From assembly GCA_016617855.1 (NCBI GenBank), contig JAECUM010003192.1, positions 29,130-93,129 of the forward strand: 64,000 nucleotides of DNA. The letters are read 5' to 3'. Source of the stretch: Megalonaias nervosa (taxonomy: Eukaryota > Mollusca > Bivalvia > Unionida > Unionidae). The notes under the pieces are model-generated. The model worked only from the letters and a program-made list of their open reading frames with translations. It was not told the origin of the DNA and did no database searches. The position numbers and the translations under genes were made by a program. Below, one piece after another: positions 44,314 to 57,373 of this stretch. Positions within the stretch are counted from its first letter, which is position 1; each line of letters starts with the position of its first letter.

Positions 44314-44339
44314 TGCTTCTATGAAAAAGAAAAAAAATA

Positions 44340-47300
44340 ATGTCGAGATTCCATCACAGTATGATTGTAATGAAATATTTTTCCTTGTTTTTTTTATACT
44401 GTCTGCTACATGTTGTGAATGTTGCATCTGTTCTGTTTGCCTTTAAAATGATCATGTGCAAGTTTGGTGAGGGTGATAAAGATAATTAGTAATGCAGATT
44501 AAATATTTAATGATAACGGATCATTGTTCATTTGATTAAAACTTTCAGAGCTCTCATCACATGAAGCATTTGTTTTTTACCAAAAATTTTTGAACCCCTC
44601 ACCCCCTTAAAAAAAGAATTTAATTACATTTTTAGTCCTTTGTGCGGGTGGGTTTTTTTCCTCTTTTTTTTTGTCAACTGCATTTCACCCATATTGACTT
44701 TCAGAATCTGGTGAGGTGCTATTCCTTGAAAAAGTAAGAGGGGAAGAACAACGCATTAAGAGTACAATCCAGCACTTGTTCCATTGAAAGTTTAGTCTAG
44801 CACTATTTTTATTTTCACCTACATTTGGTCTCCTCCCTTTTTTTTTTTTTTTGAGGGGAGGAAATAGATTTTTTTATAGACAAACCTGTTAATCTTTTTA
44901 GCGAATTCGTGATTTGATTCTTAGTTTAATCTCCTGTAAAACCCTAAATTTTTCTAAGAAGGAAAGAAAAATGTGATTTATTGCCTATCTGTATGAAGTT
45001 CACATGCCTTTGTATCCAGAAACAGTGAAAATTAGATTTAACAACCATCAAGTCCCAGTGGGTGAAAAAATAAAATTCAGATGAAAGTGGATTTGTATCT
45101 TGAGAAATAAAAGAATATGACTTGACTTTGTTGTTGATATTGTTTTGACACTTCATACTTGGAACAGGGTCTTTGGCAGCCAAAAGGGTAGAAAATCAGA
45201 CAAGCAATTCAAGGGTTGTGGGTTTAATACCCACCCATGCCAGTCAGTATGGCCTTGGGAAAGCATACCTGCCAACTATTATGATTGGACTGCAGGTTTT
45301 AACTAAAATGACCCTTAAAACGGGGACTTGCGGAATAAAAACAAAAATTATGGAAATCAGATTGTTGCAGTAAAATCTGGATACTAGCTTGTCTTGGTTT
45401 GGTTTGGATCCAGGTTATATTTTAGATTTAGTAGAGTTGGTCTGGTAACCAGACAAATTTTACAGGAGTTCTTCTGAAACTTTAAATTGCACATATATTT
45501 TATGCAAAACATCTGCTTGATAAAGCTGTTGCTTATAGAATTTATAACAACAGACATCAACAAGCGATGCATTTTGATAAAAGGAAAAATAAGCAGCGTT
45601 AATAGTTAGTACAGAAGAATAAAAATGAATATTAAGAATCTTGGGGAAGAAAAGGAAAGGGCAACAATTGTGTTTATTGGATGTGTTGATTTGGGTATGT
45701 CTCGTGGTTCTAGATGTGATCGATCTTATATGAAATGGGTAAAAATCCAAGAATTGCATCATAGGGTTTGGAACTGCAGTTTATTAAACTACTGAAGGCC
45801 AATATATACTTGACAAACATTTTAGTTGAGAATAATGTTGACTGTTGTGGCATCAGACATAAATTTTACTTCTGAAATGTTTTAATGCATGTTTTCTAAC
45901 TTCACAAAAATCAGTTCATTATATTTTGTTACACCTTGCTGGCAACTCGTCTTTGTTAAGGTTGGTAGATTTTGTCATCATGATGTAGCGAACTATGTGT
46001 CGAGTGCCAGTGAAACCGATCCGTCAGCCAACCTTGTATACTTTGAAAGAGTGGCATTATTTTGTAGTTTCTATTGTGCTGAGGCAAGAAAAGTGCCTTG
46101 TCTATGGACAAAAGGTAAAAAATTAAGCTTGTTGCCATATCGATTGAACAAGCCATAGAACCATACAAGAAAATTAAAACTAGAAATATAAATAGTTGGA
46201 TTGGGGGGTCTACTTCCAGCATTAGGTACAGATAATATACCCTTAAATAGTGGTGTTTTAATAGCTGCTCTGATCTCATTTTATTCATTTAAAATGAGCT
46301 TAAATCTATTTTGGTCATACCTAAATTCAATAATTTTGGTGTTAGTATATACTTGGAAAGAACAGTTTGTATTGCAAAACCAGACTGAAAAATGCCATTA
46401 TAAAGGCACCAAATAGAAACTTTTTATGTTTGAATTGATTTAAATTGCCCATATCAGGATGACAAATATTTGTTCATAGTTATGTCTAATTTTTTTTATT
46501 ACTGAAGTAGCTGATTTGCCTCCAGTTGTACAGTTTTTCATGGAGTTGTTTTCTGCTTTATTCAGTATCTCATTTTGTAAAGATCAGCAAGTTGTAATGC
46601 AACTGGAAAGGGGGTGTGGGTGACTATTCCTGCAGTTAGGGAAACATAGAATATGTAATAAAACAAATTTTAACACGATTTTGAAGGGTTGTGGAGACTC
46701 GTGAATAAAATGGACTAGAATGTACAGGAGTAAAATTGTTCTGCAGTTCTATGATCATAGGAGAAACAAAGGATGGTCACAATGAAATTGTGAACTACAA
46801 TGACAATTGAACAGACGAAGTACATGTTGGTCACATTTATGTTATGAAGTTTACAATAATTTGTTCCCCTGGTCACATGTACGTACTGTCGTTACAATAA
46901 TGTGTTCCCTCTCTTGCTACCCCAGTTAATATGAAAAGTTTAAAGAGTGTAGTGAATATAACTTTACAACTATTTAAGTAACGAGCTAGAATGTACTGTG
47001 ATGACCGACGTATCTGGACCTTACCGACAAGGTCACTCACACTTTAATAAACATTAATTTAAGAGATGTCAATTTCACATAGAATTAATTTAAAGACATT
47101 TAAAAGTGGATTACAACTGATACGGACTTTGGATCTAAAGGTCTATCAAACATGATTTTTCAAATAATGTTGGAGATGTGGGTGTTTTTTCCATGTGTCG
47201 ATCTTTTTCACTTGGAACTTTAAAGCCATGTGAAATTATGGGATTCAATTAGTATACATCATTGACAGTGTTGACCTGTCCCATATTGCGAGTGCTGTCA

Positions 47301-49970
47301 TCATGGTCAAGGCCGAGTATTTTCAAGTTTCACTTCATACTTTACTTACTATAATTTCAAAGCCATTTGAGATCAAGGGATGACATTTTTTATTTTAATA
47401 GAAATACATAATACATGACCAGCCACTATTGCATTGCTTACCTTTTTCGAGACGCGAATCCCCCATCCAAGCAAAGCATTGTCCTTCAGTTAGTACCAAA
47501 TGTTCTAGAACACTGGAACAGAAGGAATGCATTCCTATTCTGATTCGAATGCCATAGGCCTATTCCCTTTCTACTGGACACTTGTATGTAATGGTCGCAT
47601 ACAATTAGCTCAGTGAAAACATTGGGTTGTCAAGGTCAAAAGTGCTCACCTTTACCGGTAACTGTCATCTCGCCTCAGTCTACGCGTGTTCAAGTCTTGG
47701 GCTCTGACAATATTGGTATGTGAGAAAGCTTGCCAGTTGCTTCTTATGGGTCGGTGGTTCTTATCGGGGTTTTCACTGGTTTCCTCCCCCACCATTTATA
47801 CTGGCCACCTTGTATATCCTATCGTGTGCGGAAAAGGCATTAAACCTACAAGATAAAGTATGAAAAGGCGGTTTCGTTTTGCATTTTGAAATGTGTTTTG
47901 GCATTTCAGTTACATTTGCATGTATGTATATAGGTAGGTGTTTCTTTTTTGTTTTAAATCTCTCTCGGCACAAAAGTGGTTTTGTAGTACCTCTAGATCT
48001 TAACCGCCTCTAATAATATTAAATTCACTGCAAATCACAATGATGAAACCAACACATTCGATAAGAGTATGTTCCGCTAGCTGGGTTAAAGATTAGGTCG
48101 AGGTTCAGGAGCGATGCTCGAGTTGTGTATTTGTGTCCCATCGACACAATATCACCTGCTCTCTCCAATGTGTTTTACAAAAGAAATGCCACTCACCAAT
48201 AGTGGGTTTGATGCTTTTAACTCTGAAGTTTTCGTTTCACATATTTTGTTGAGTATGACAAACTTGCTGATTGAGACGATATTTGAAGTCACTATATGGA
48301 ATCTTCCATTCAGTGACGTGTGACTACGGGACAGCTTTGGCTCCTTTATTAAAGGTGGGGATACTTTTTAAAATATGTAGGGTAAAATAGTGATATTTTA
48401 GAAAATATAAATGAAAAACAGCTTTTACTTGACTTGAACAAAAAGTTTGCACTAAGATAACTGGCTGTCACTTTAATCTAGGTTGCCATTGTCTTTAACA
48501 CCAAACTCCACGACACAGAGACTAATCTGAACTTGTTGCACTGCAACCATTCATACAGTGTATAATTAGTGTTCAACATGGAAATTACAAAATGTTGGAA
48601 GATTAGGGTAATTTTGGAAAGGGGGAATAGAATGTCTAACAAAAAAGTAGAGAAAACAAGGGTGCCGGAATGACTGACGTCATCATTAGAAGGTGTCACA
48701 TACGATATTGTATGAGGGGGAAGGTTTGCTGTGTTGAAAAGTCTGAATCACAATTCAATGTTTTTAAGTTTCTATTACTTAAATTCTCGGATAAACTGTT
48801 GTATACATTTACGACATAAATGGATGCATTGCATACCATGTTGGAGGTCCTATCTTCAAGAAAAAGGTCGTGGATCAGTATTGTAGTATTCAATTACAGT
48901 TCTCTTTCTACTTTGTAGTTTTTAAAACATTTGAGATTAAGGGATAGTTAAGTTTATTTGCATCGTCATAAGAGCCGTTTCGTGCCACATTTAGAATGCT
49001 ATACAGTCAAGATGTCTACTTATTGGTTTTCCATCACAACTTCTGTACAGCACCGTTACTTAAAAAGTACACGAGATTAAGGGATTATTTACATGCCATA
49101 TTTGGAGTGCCATCCGCCAGAACAAGGTCGTCAATATTTTAGTTGCCTATCACACTTTCCCTTCTGCGCTACAACTTTCAAGCCATGTGAGATCAAGGGA
49201 TGAAACTCTGTATTTTAATAGTAATATATCACCAGCTATTGTTTTAATTAACCCGTCCAATGTAATTAATCCATTATCCAGCTAGAATTGAAAGGTCAAA
49301 ATTGTAAAGAACATGATCCCAGTCAGATGCAACACAGCATACTCACGGATGCAGATCCCACCAAGGAAGATATGTTCATGAGTATTCATGGCAAAAATGC
49401 CAACTCTAAAGGTGCGTAGACTTCGGATTATGGCTCTTGAGAATTTAAAATTCTGAATAATGTTACGAGGATTAAATAAGTTTTAAACACAATAAATATG
49501 ATTTTAGATATTCAAAATTATTTAAATGTCACAATAATTAAAGACCTCAACATTTGGCAAAAGATGTTTTAGATACGCAGCAACACTTAGAGAGCAGTTG
49601 AACCTTAATTCATTTAGATCTTTAATTCTATCCTATAATAGTAAAGACTGTAAATTTCATATCTGTAAATAATACTCCCCCTCTTCGCCATGATGACAGC
49701 TAATGTTTGTGTTAGTATTTTGTTTGTTTATCTGCCATTGTCTTATGTACAAATCAAGTGCCCTAATGTTAGCTACCATCTTTTTAAGTAAGGGGTAAGC
49801 TGCATTGCGGCATGCTTTTTCAGTCCTAATCTGGTGCTTCTGCATTTATTTTAAATTTATATTCTGACTAATAATTTTTTAGCAAAAAAATTATGCTAGA
49901 TACTAAGTTGACTTATACTCACTGACTTTTAAAATTCATTGTTTGACCGTGTCTTCAATCATGCGTTGGA
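44340..49970. other. Gene-poor region with degenerate repeats
   Basis: No coding exon recognised. A degraded tRNA-like SINE lies near 45165-45270 and next to it CATACCTGCCAACT (45265), resembling the left end of the TIR families. Diverged repeats with CCATGTGAGATCAAGGGAT-like cores occur at 47223, 47350, 48925, 49070 and 49185. Confidence 0.4.
47625..47860 (+). mobile_element. SINE, family B, degenerate copy
   Basis: GTGTTCAAGTCTTGGGCT (B box side), GAGAAAGCTTGCCAGTTGCT, GGGTCGGTGGTTCTTATCGG, TTTCCTCCCCCACCA and GGCATTAAACCTACAA in the usual order; the A-box side is nearly lost. Confidence 0.65.
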
Positions 49971-49971
49971 C

Positions 49972-50526
49972 TGCTTCGGTGGTTTAGTGGTTAGAGCGTC
50001 CGCATCGGATGCGGGAGGTTGCGGGTTCGAACCCCGGCGAGTCATACCAAAGACTTCTAAAAATGATACGAGCAGCTGCCTCGCTTGGCACTCAGTATTA
50101 AGAGGTTAGTGTTGGGACTGGTCGGTCTAGTGTCAAGATAAAGGGACTGGGTCGGCCATGATGCTACATGTCTTCGGCATGATGCTCCTGTACTAGACAT
50201 CACTATAAACTGTAACACTGCAGACATCGTAACTATATGACTGGGGGCCCCGAGTGGCCAAGTGGTCTAAAGCGCTCTCCGTTACGGATCACTGCCATCT
50301 CACCTCTGTCTGCGTGGGTTCGAGTCTAGGATTCGGCGGATGTGCATATGTGAGAAAGCTTGCCAGTAGCTTCTCGTGGGTCGGTGGTTCTTTTCCGGGG
50401 ATTTCCCGGTTTCTTCCTCCACCATTAATACTGACCGCCATGTATAGCCTATCGTGTGCTGAAAAATGGCGTTAAGCCCTACAACAACAACAACAACTAT
50501 ATGACTGAAAATTTTTAAAGCTAAGT
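49972..50526 (+). mobile_element. SINE, family A, split by a family B SINE
   Basis: Head with A box GGTTTAGTGGTTAGAG and B box GGTTCGAACCCC; body to 50243; resumes at 50508 with AAAATTTTTAAAGCTAAGTT. The interruption is the family B element at 50244-50494. The CA tail is missing. Confidence 0.85.
50244..50494 (+). mobile_element. SINE, family B, full-length, nested in family A
   Basis: Leu/Ser-tRNA-like head (GAGTGGCCAAGTGGTCTAAA, GGGTTCGAGTCTAGG), body GAGAAAGCTTGCCAGTAGCT and TTCTTCCTCCACCATTAATA, and a (CAA)n tail. Flanked by a perfect 13-bp duplication AACTATATGACTG at 50231-50243 and 50495-50507. Confidence 0.92.
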
Positions 50527-50717
50527 TACCCCCCCAACCCCCCACTATTATAAAAGCCGAACAAGGTGCATCAGCTATGTGCAGTCTTTTTAATAGATGC
50601 AATGGTTTCAAAGTCTCTTTAATATAATTAACCTAAACTTCCTCAAAGGTTTTCCTGCCTTGAAACAATAACTTCAACATGCAAAAGAAGAAAGTGTATA
50701 AAAAACTAGAACAACAG

Positions 50718-50718
50718 C

Positions 50719-50752
<34 letters not shown>
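50718..50752. repeat. (AAT)n microsatellite
   Basis: About eleven AAT triplets. Confidence 0.9.
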
Positions 50753-51184
50753 TAAATGCTGCATAAAAAAAAAATGTAAAGACCCTTTTGTTCAGTATGC
50801 ATTATTGTGAAACATTTGGTATATATTAAAAATGGATACAACATTCAATCCATTTTATTTAACCATAGAGGGTATAATGGTATGTATCTTGGTCAACTTT
50901 ATATACTAGACCGATAATTTATCCCCATAAATATATTTTATTTTCATAGTCGTTAAGTGCCGAAAAATAATTTTGAAAAATATTCATTGGGACAGATTTA
51001 TCAGTCCAGGAAGGATAGACCATTTGTGGTTGTGTCTTTAATAATTATTATTGGTGCTGCTCGTAAGTCAGAGAGGTGGAGAATGCATGCCGGTAGTGCA
51101 AAATTCAAATTTATCCTTGGAATGGAATGAACTTTAAAGACTGAAGACTAAAGACTTCCAGTTAACTCATATTTCTATAAGGAC

Positions 51185-51488
51185 CTTTCCGGTGGCTATT
51201 GTGGTTAGTGCGTCCGCCTCGGATGCAAGAGGTCGCGGGTTTGAACCCCGGCCGAGTCATACCAAAGACTTATAAAAATGAAACTAGCAGCGGCCTCATA
51301 TGCGCTAAGCATTAAGAGGTTAGTGTTAGGACTATTCGGCCTGATGCCAGGATACTGTGACTGGGAGGATATGATGCTAAATGTCTTCGTCATGATGCCC
51401 CACTGCTAGACATCATTATAAACTGCCACACTGCAGACATCGTAGCAATATGACTGAAAAATTGTTAAAGCTACGTTAAAAATCCAAA

Positions 51489-51529
<41 letters not shown>
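51185..51529 (+). mobile_element. SINE, family A, with target duplication
   Basis: tRNA-like head, family A body and CA tail (51490-51529). Target duplication ATTTCTATA at 51171-51179 and 51529-51537. Confidence 0.88.
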
Positions 51530-51530
<1 letters not shown>

Positions 51531-51618
51531 TTCTATAGGCATATAGAGGTATCATAATTGTATAATATCTAATACAGGATGCAAATGTTATGTAAAACAC
51601 TCCGACTAGTAAACCTAC

Positions 51619-51872
51619 CGCTCCGGTGGCCTAGTGGTTAGAGCGTCCGCCTCGGATGCGGGAGGTCGTGGGTTCGATCCCCGGCCGAGTCTTACCAAAG
51701 ACATATAAAAACGGTACTAACAGCTGCCTCGCTTGGCGCTCAGCATTAAGAGGTTAGTGGTAGGACTGGTCGGCCTGCCGTCAGGATAATGTGACTGGGT
51801 TATACACTGCCACACTGCAGACATCGTAGCGATATGACTGAAAAATTGTTAAAGCTACGTTAAAAATCCAAA

Positions 51873-51911
<39 letters not shown>
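51619..51911 (+). mobile_element. SINE, family A, best-preserved tRNA head
   Basis: The head GCTCCGGTGGCCTAGTGG..GGTTCGATCCCCGG folds plausibly in the anticodon arm (CCGC-CTCGGAT-GCGG, anticodon position CGG, i.e. Pro-like). The body has an internal deletion after GTGACTGGGT; CA tail to 51911. Flanked by 17-bp repeats with two mismatches (51599-51615, 51913-51929). Confidence 0.9.
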
Positions 51912-51916
<5 letters not shown>

Positions 51917-51929
51917 CGACTTGTAAACC

Positions 51930-53634
51930 CATACAAACAATATTATAATCATTTGTCTTTGGGTATAAAAATTAATATAAAAAGTCATTGCCAGGTTGAC
52001 AGGCAACACTAATTTCTTTCCCAGTCAGGCAACAAAACTCGCAATAATAGTTATGGTACTTACGCACATGTATTTCAAAGCATGAGAAATTTTATCATTG
52101 AATTTGGAAACACATAAAACAATATATTGCCTAAACCATGTCCATTGTGTTCCATAATAGATCTATTGTATAATCGCTTTTGGAGCAACAACAGTACTTT
52201 AGTAGGTAATCAGGTAATCAGCCGTGCAACCATATTTTAAAAGCTTTTAACGATGGTTACTGAGAACAAATAAGAAACCACAAGGTTGGCCGTCCCATAA
52301 TTTTCATCAAGTTAGACCCTTTGACACGGATGTGTGTAATTAATGGATGGGATTAACAAGGACGACTGTAAAAATAAGGTGTTTTAATTTTAAGGCTTGG
52401 ATCAGCTGCTTATTCACCTTTATATATTTTTATTGGTAAAAATATTATTTTCAGTATGCAGCTATATATTTATTTCATGTTATCCGAGTATTATAAAAAT
52501 GAAACAAAACAAAAGCAAACAAAAACCCTCCAAAAACGCAACAACAACAACACCCACCCGCCCCGATCAATCAAACTAAATAGAACAACAACAAAATAAA
52601 AATTAGGAATAATGCTGCTCTGTCAGCCCATTTGTCTTTTCAGCTGTCTGTCTGTAACTTGTCTTATAAAGGCTGGGTAAAAATGCAACACACTGGGTAT
52701 GTAGGTTGCCCACATGATTTGATTTTGAGCATCTGCACTAGGGATCTCTGAGAGGGATTCAAAGGTCAATTATACTTATATGCAATTACAGTGATCTATT
52801 TAAAATATTTTTGACTAAACGTTGCACATTAAAATGCATAAGATATATAATTGATATTGATTTATAAGCCCTGGATCATGGTCCAAAAAGGGTTCCAGAA
52901 TTGCAATTGAAAACATCATAGCTAATAGAGATGGTGTAAATGGAAAATAGTTCTGGTGTGCATTTTCCCCTACAGTCAATGATATCTATTTACCAGGGAA
53001 TATGAGAAGGAAACAACCAGGACTGGCATGAAGCTGATATGTTGGTTTACCCTTTAGCTTTGAATTTGTAAACAATTACTGTATGGAATATATGAATGGA
53101 TTTAAACTGCATTCACAACAAGTGAATTTTTCCTTTCTTGTCAAGCAATGCAGATTCTCAAACAGTAACCACAAATGCTGAGATTTAAAAACTCATGTGG
53201 GATATTGCATTGTGAATGAAAGGTTCCTTTTATTGAAACTTGAATAATACCTTGTGTGCAAAGTGAAAAGAAGCATGACAGAGAGCAAGTACTTTGCTGC
53301 ACTTGGTCTCCTGAGATTTCATACTGAAAGTTTAAAAACCGTAATCACAGTAAGAAAGACTCCTGGAGTCATGTCAAGATTCAAACATTCTTAGAAATGA
53401 CCCATGGTTAACAGCTGTGTACGTAGACACTTATATTGCTGCCAACCCGGTCACCTTCATGAAACCGGATGTGTTGTACCACGATCTAGATACTTTGATA
53501 GTTAAAACAGCGCTATAGACAGATAATTAAAGGAAAATAACTGTAGCTAAAGCATTTGATGTTCAAACAAGTTTACTGTCTGCGGCAAAGTGCTGAATTC
53601 TTGGCACAAAAACCTGTAGTAAGACATATTCACT
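51930..53634. other. No gene seen
   Basis: AT-rich; a short ACAACAAC run near 52540-52590. Nothing recognised. Confidence 0.4.
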
Positions 53635-54150
53635 GTGGCCATTGTCACGTATAAACATAGCGTTTACCTGTCCAATCGTTTACCGCAAATAATAGATGCT
53701 ACCATGATGGGATATAACTCACTCAATGCCATAGAAAAATCATTCTCCACTGTGAAAAAAGCATTTTTAGATTCGGGAACCAAACGGACGCAAGCAAGTG
53801 AGTTTCGAAATAATCCCCATCCGTGAATAATTCTAGTTCGGCCGATGTCGTTGACTGTTTGTCATTCCATTCCACTTCTCCAGAGATTGGTGAGAAGAAA
53901 TGCAAAACTTCTACAAATGACTCTCAGATACGTGAACGTACTAATGGTACATCAGCGTCATTGCATAAATCTATATAATCTTGCGCAGATAAGCAAAAAG
54001 CTTTAATAACATCTCGTGTATTAAAAAGTTTGTATTTGACTTGTTGCAAAGTCAAAAGAAAAGCAACACTTCTACAGATGACTCTCAGATACATGCACGT
54101 AGTAATGGTACATCAAATTCATTGTATACATGTTTGATATAGGTATTTAA
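53635..54150 (+). pseudogene. Coding-like remnant with an internal duplication, unknown
   Basis: Protein-like frames: NSLNAIEKSFSTVKKAFLDS up to a donor-like CAA|GTGAGT at 53796; SADVVDCLSFHSTSPEIGEK, then CKTSTNDSQIRERTNGTSAS (to 53980); and a diverged second copy SNTSTDDSQIHARSNGTSNS at 54066-54140. No family recognised. Confidence 0.25.
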
Positions 54151-57100
54151 CACAAATGTTTTTTTGAACCGTATTGGAACAAATGCAATGTATTGCTGCC
54201 ATCATGAGAATGATATCTTTTGCAAAAGGGCGAAAGTATATTGTTTGTCCTTAACATAGAGTGGAACACGTGTTGCAGGCATGGGGTTACATAAAAGTCT
54301 TATCCTAAAGATTCATTTTATTCATGATAATGGAGTAACACATAAAAGGTTGCAATAATTCCATGTGTTAGTAATTACACAGAAGTTAACATTCGGCAAC
54401 TTTTATACTAGACGGCTGAATGACCGAAGTATATCAAAAAGAAGAATATTCATTCTTATTTCAAATACTTGTAGCAGATTTAAAGAGGATACGATTTTAC
54501 CAACCAGAAATGATTCGACAGTCTCCATAACAACATACCCTGGATCACCATGACCAATAAACTACCATCGCAAGAAAGGAACTATATTGAATCCTATTGG
54601 TAAATGAAAGGAAATGTATTTTAATCTCATATTCCATTTAAGCCAAAAGAAATTACAAACCAATTGTATTATAGAAATTTTCATTTACAACATTGTTAGA
54701 GCAGCCATCATAAAGATATTGCTTGGACCCCTTCAGAGGTTGTCGCAATCATAACAAAAGCCATTTCGTTGAAACAAGAGGTAAACATTATTGTATTTCA
54801 GGTTGATAAAGAATGTCAAAAAGATGCCCAAACAAACACGATGGTAGATATACTTGAGCCTTAAAACCAATTACTTTTCCTTCAAACATGACCGAAAATA
54901 TATTAAAGTATAGTATATTCATGACATAAGTCTTGGTCATTCTGACACTCTTCCCATTTTGTTATGCCTGTATCACAATTGAAACATCCGTTAAGTCATA
55001 CAAATAATGTTGTCTATGTTTGCACCTTATTTTACTCACCGAGTGTTTTAAAGTGGACCCTCTTCAAAAGCATTTGCTTGCTTTGGGCAAAGTTTCCCCC
55101 ATTGTGCTGATAATTGTACGCTATCATTCAGTACAAATTATTGTCCTTCTCTTTTACGGAATGGCGATCATTTACACGGTTATATTTGTTTAATCTGTAT
55201 GTTTCTCTGCTACTTGCATTTGCAACTTACGTCGCTCAGCTGGTACATGCAATAGCGCCATCATTCCAAGTATCATTTGTTCTGGAGTGCGACCAAACAT
55301 TCCCGCGTGAAACCCCAAATGCTGAGTTGCAGTACATCAGTTGCTGTAAACATGTCAGGGTGATTGAGGGAGCCGAAAATATAAATCGGGATCCAGTCTA
55401 CCTAGATTTAGAGAAATATGCATACACTCTGTCGATATCATCTAAAATGCGTCTCTTTATATCAACATATCAAAATTAAGAATCATATAAAAGTATTGAC
55501 CATTCTTTAGGCAAACACTCGAAAATGGCACAAATAAATCAGGTTAAACCATTTCTGAAATTATTAATAAGTTGATTTATTAGAATTCCAGAATTTTGTT
55601 TGCGTTATGGAGAGTGCCGATATTTCAGATTTAGGTTTGCCCCAACTTTAGGGCCGTACAGAAATGTTAGACTTGTAGAAGGCAATGCTAACAGGTGAAA
55701 TTATTGCATTTAATGTTGAAATACCTTTCTATTATTTTTAAATAACACGGATATCTGGCTTTGACATATTTTCAGTGCATTTGTTGTTGCACCAAATTTT
55801 CAGATTTCCAGACTTTTACCGGGTTGTATTTTGAATTTCGTAAACCTAGTGTTCGGAGACTGGTATATCATTCTTCGCACAAAGGAAATTAAGAATATTG
55901 TATCATGATATTGTGCAAAGTAATATTTTTCTACAGTGTTCAGGAAAATATAAATTTAATTACCATTCTTATATTATAGTATAATATTAATTTAACTTCC
56001 ATATTTACATTCCAGATAATATTTGTATCACGGTAGAGAAATCTTTATTTTTTAGAACAACTGTAATATTGTGTGAAATCGTTAATTATTGAAGATTGAA
56101 ATTAAATAAGCTCAACATCCTTATATGAAATTGTGAATATGCAAATAAGAAAATAAGAGTGAATACATAAAGGAAAATGAAACATAATTTATTTTATATT
56201 TATTTAGCATATATAAATACAAGTCCCCTTTAGTGTCGATGTGGTTATCTCCTCTGTCCTGATGAACTTTATGGCCGTCCGTTTAGTATGTACGTACGGA
56301 TTGGGGAGGGGAAGGGTCGAATTTCGCGTATAGAGGTAGGGAAGAGTAATACTAAGTAGTACGTACGCACATAACAGCACAAACTATATTATAGCTACTA
56401 CCAGTTAAACCCATGTGCCTTAGCCAATAATAAAATCCAAAAAACAACTGACCTATATTATTCATACACATTCCCGTTTGTTTCCCTAATCCCTCACTTA
56501 CCGGTTTTAAAAACGAAAAGCATCCCGATATAAAAATGCATGCAAATTAATCATTCATTTATCAGTTTATAATTTCTTACCTGATTGTCGCCAGGGGGTT
56601 CCTAACACTGTTAACTTGTTGGTTTTTCAAATCAAGCGGAAACTCTCGACGTAAACAAGCAGAGAGGCGGCATACTGTCCTTTTCTGGTTTCTAGAACAG
56701 TTCATAGATTTTGTTATCTGGCATAACGTATAGGATAAGTATCTGCAAAAGTACAGATGGAATCTCTTCCTTTGACCTGTACTGTCCATCGCTTTCTGAC
56801 TGTGAGATTAAGAAACGAATGTGCTCAGCATGTAGCATTTATCATGTATTCCAAGACAAAGTCAAACGCCACCTGTAGAGCGTACAAGACAAAACTAATT
56901 TGGCAGCTGAGGATATGACCGTTGATTGTGCTGTTAAAACTACATAAATTTGTAGCGTGTGTGTGAGTTGGTGGGTGGGTGGGTGGTGGGTTAGAACGCA
57001 TATCAGCGTAAGAACGTACTGGAGAGAGGGTAGAATAAAGTACACCATGCCCCACAAAGGGGGTGAGGGTGGGGGTGGTCGAGAATGGACGGCCTCTTGT

Positions 57101-57370
57101 TCAGAAATGTCTGCTCAGATGTAGCAGGCAAGCTTTCACATCAAGCCAGTACCAGATGAAGCCAGAATTTATTATGACTGTGTATGCATCATAATAAACG
57201 GTCCTAATGAGTGGTGTGAGAAGTGGGATCCTGAAAGCTGAAATAAAACAAAAATTATAAAAAAAAAGGTTCAATTAAAATCGTTCAGTTTTGAATATTT
57301 ACTTATTAACTTGGCATTTGTTTAAAAAACGGATAGAAATAATAAAACTAATTCTCTTGGAGTCGTATAG
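54151..57370. other. No gene recognised
   Basis: A 121-codon frame (55114-55479, first ATG well inside or TTG start) has no recognisable motif. The rest is AT-rich with no named repeat; a short GTGGGTGG run lies at about 56966-56990. Confidence 0.35.
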
Positions 57371-57373
57371 AAG

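Larger units (their letters stand above)
40682..44330 (+). other. EIF4G: Probable eIF4G 3' UTR
   Basis: No further plus-strand exon is seen. AATAAA signals occur at 42462, 42969 and 44308, the last followed after about 20 bases by an A-rich tract. The UTR would be 1.8 to 3.6 kb depending on the site used. Its length is inferred; RNA evidence is lacking. Confidence 0.5.

Noticed and set aside
51619..51691. tRNA-Pro gene (CGG anticodon-like loop)
   Set aside because: The acceptor arm is imperfect and it is the head of a SINE with target duplications.
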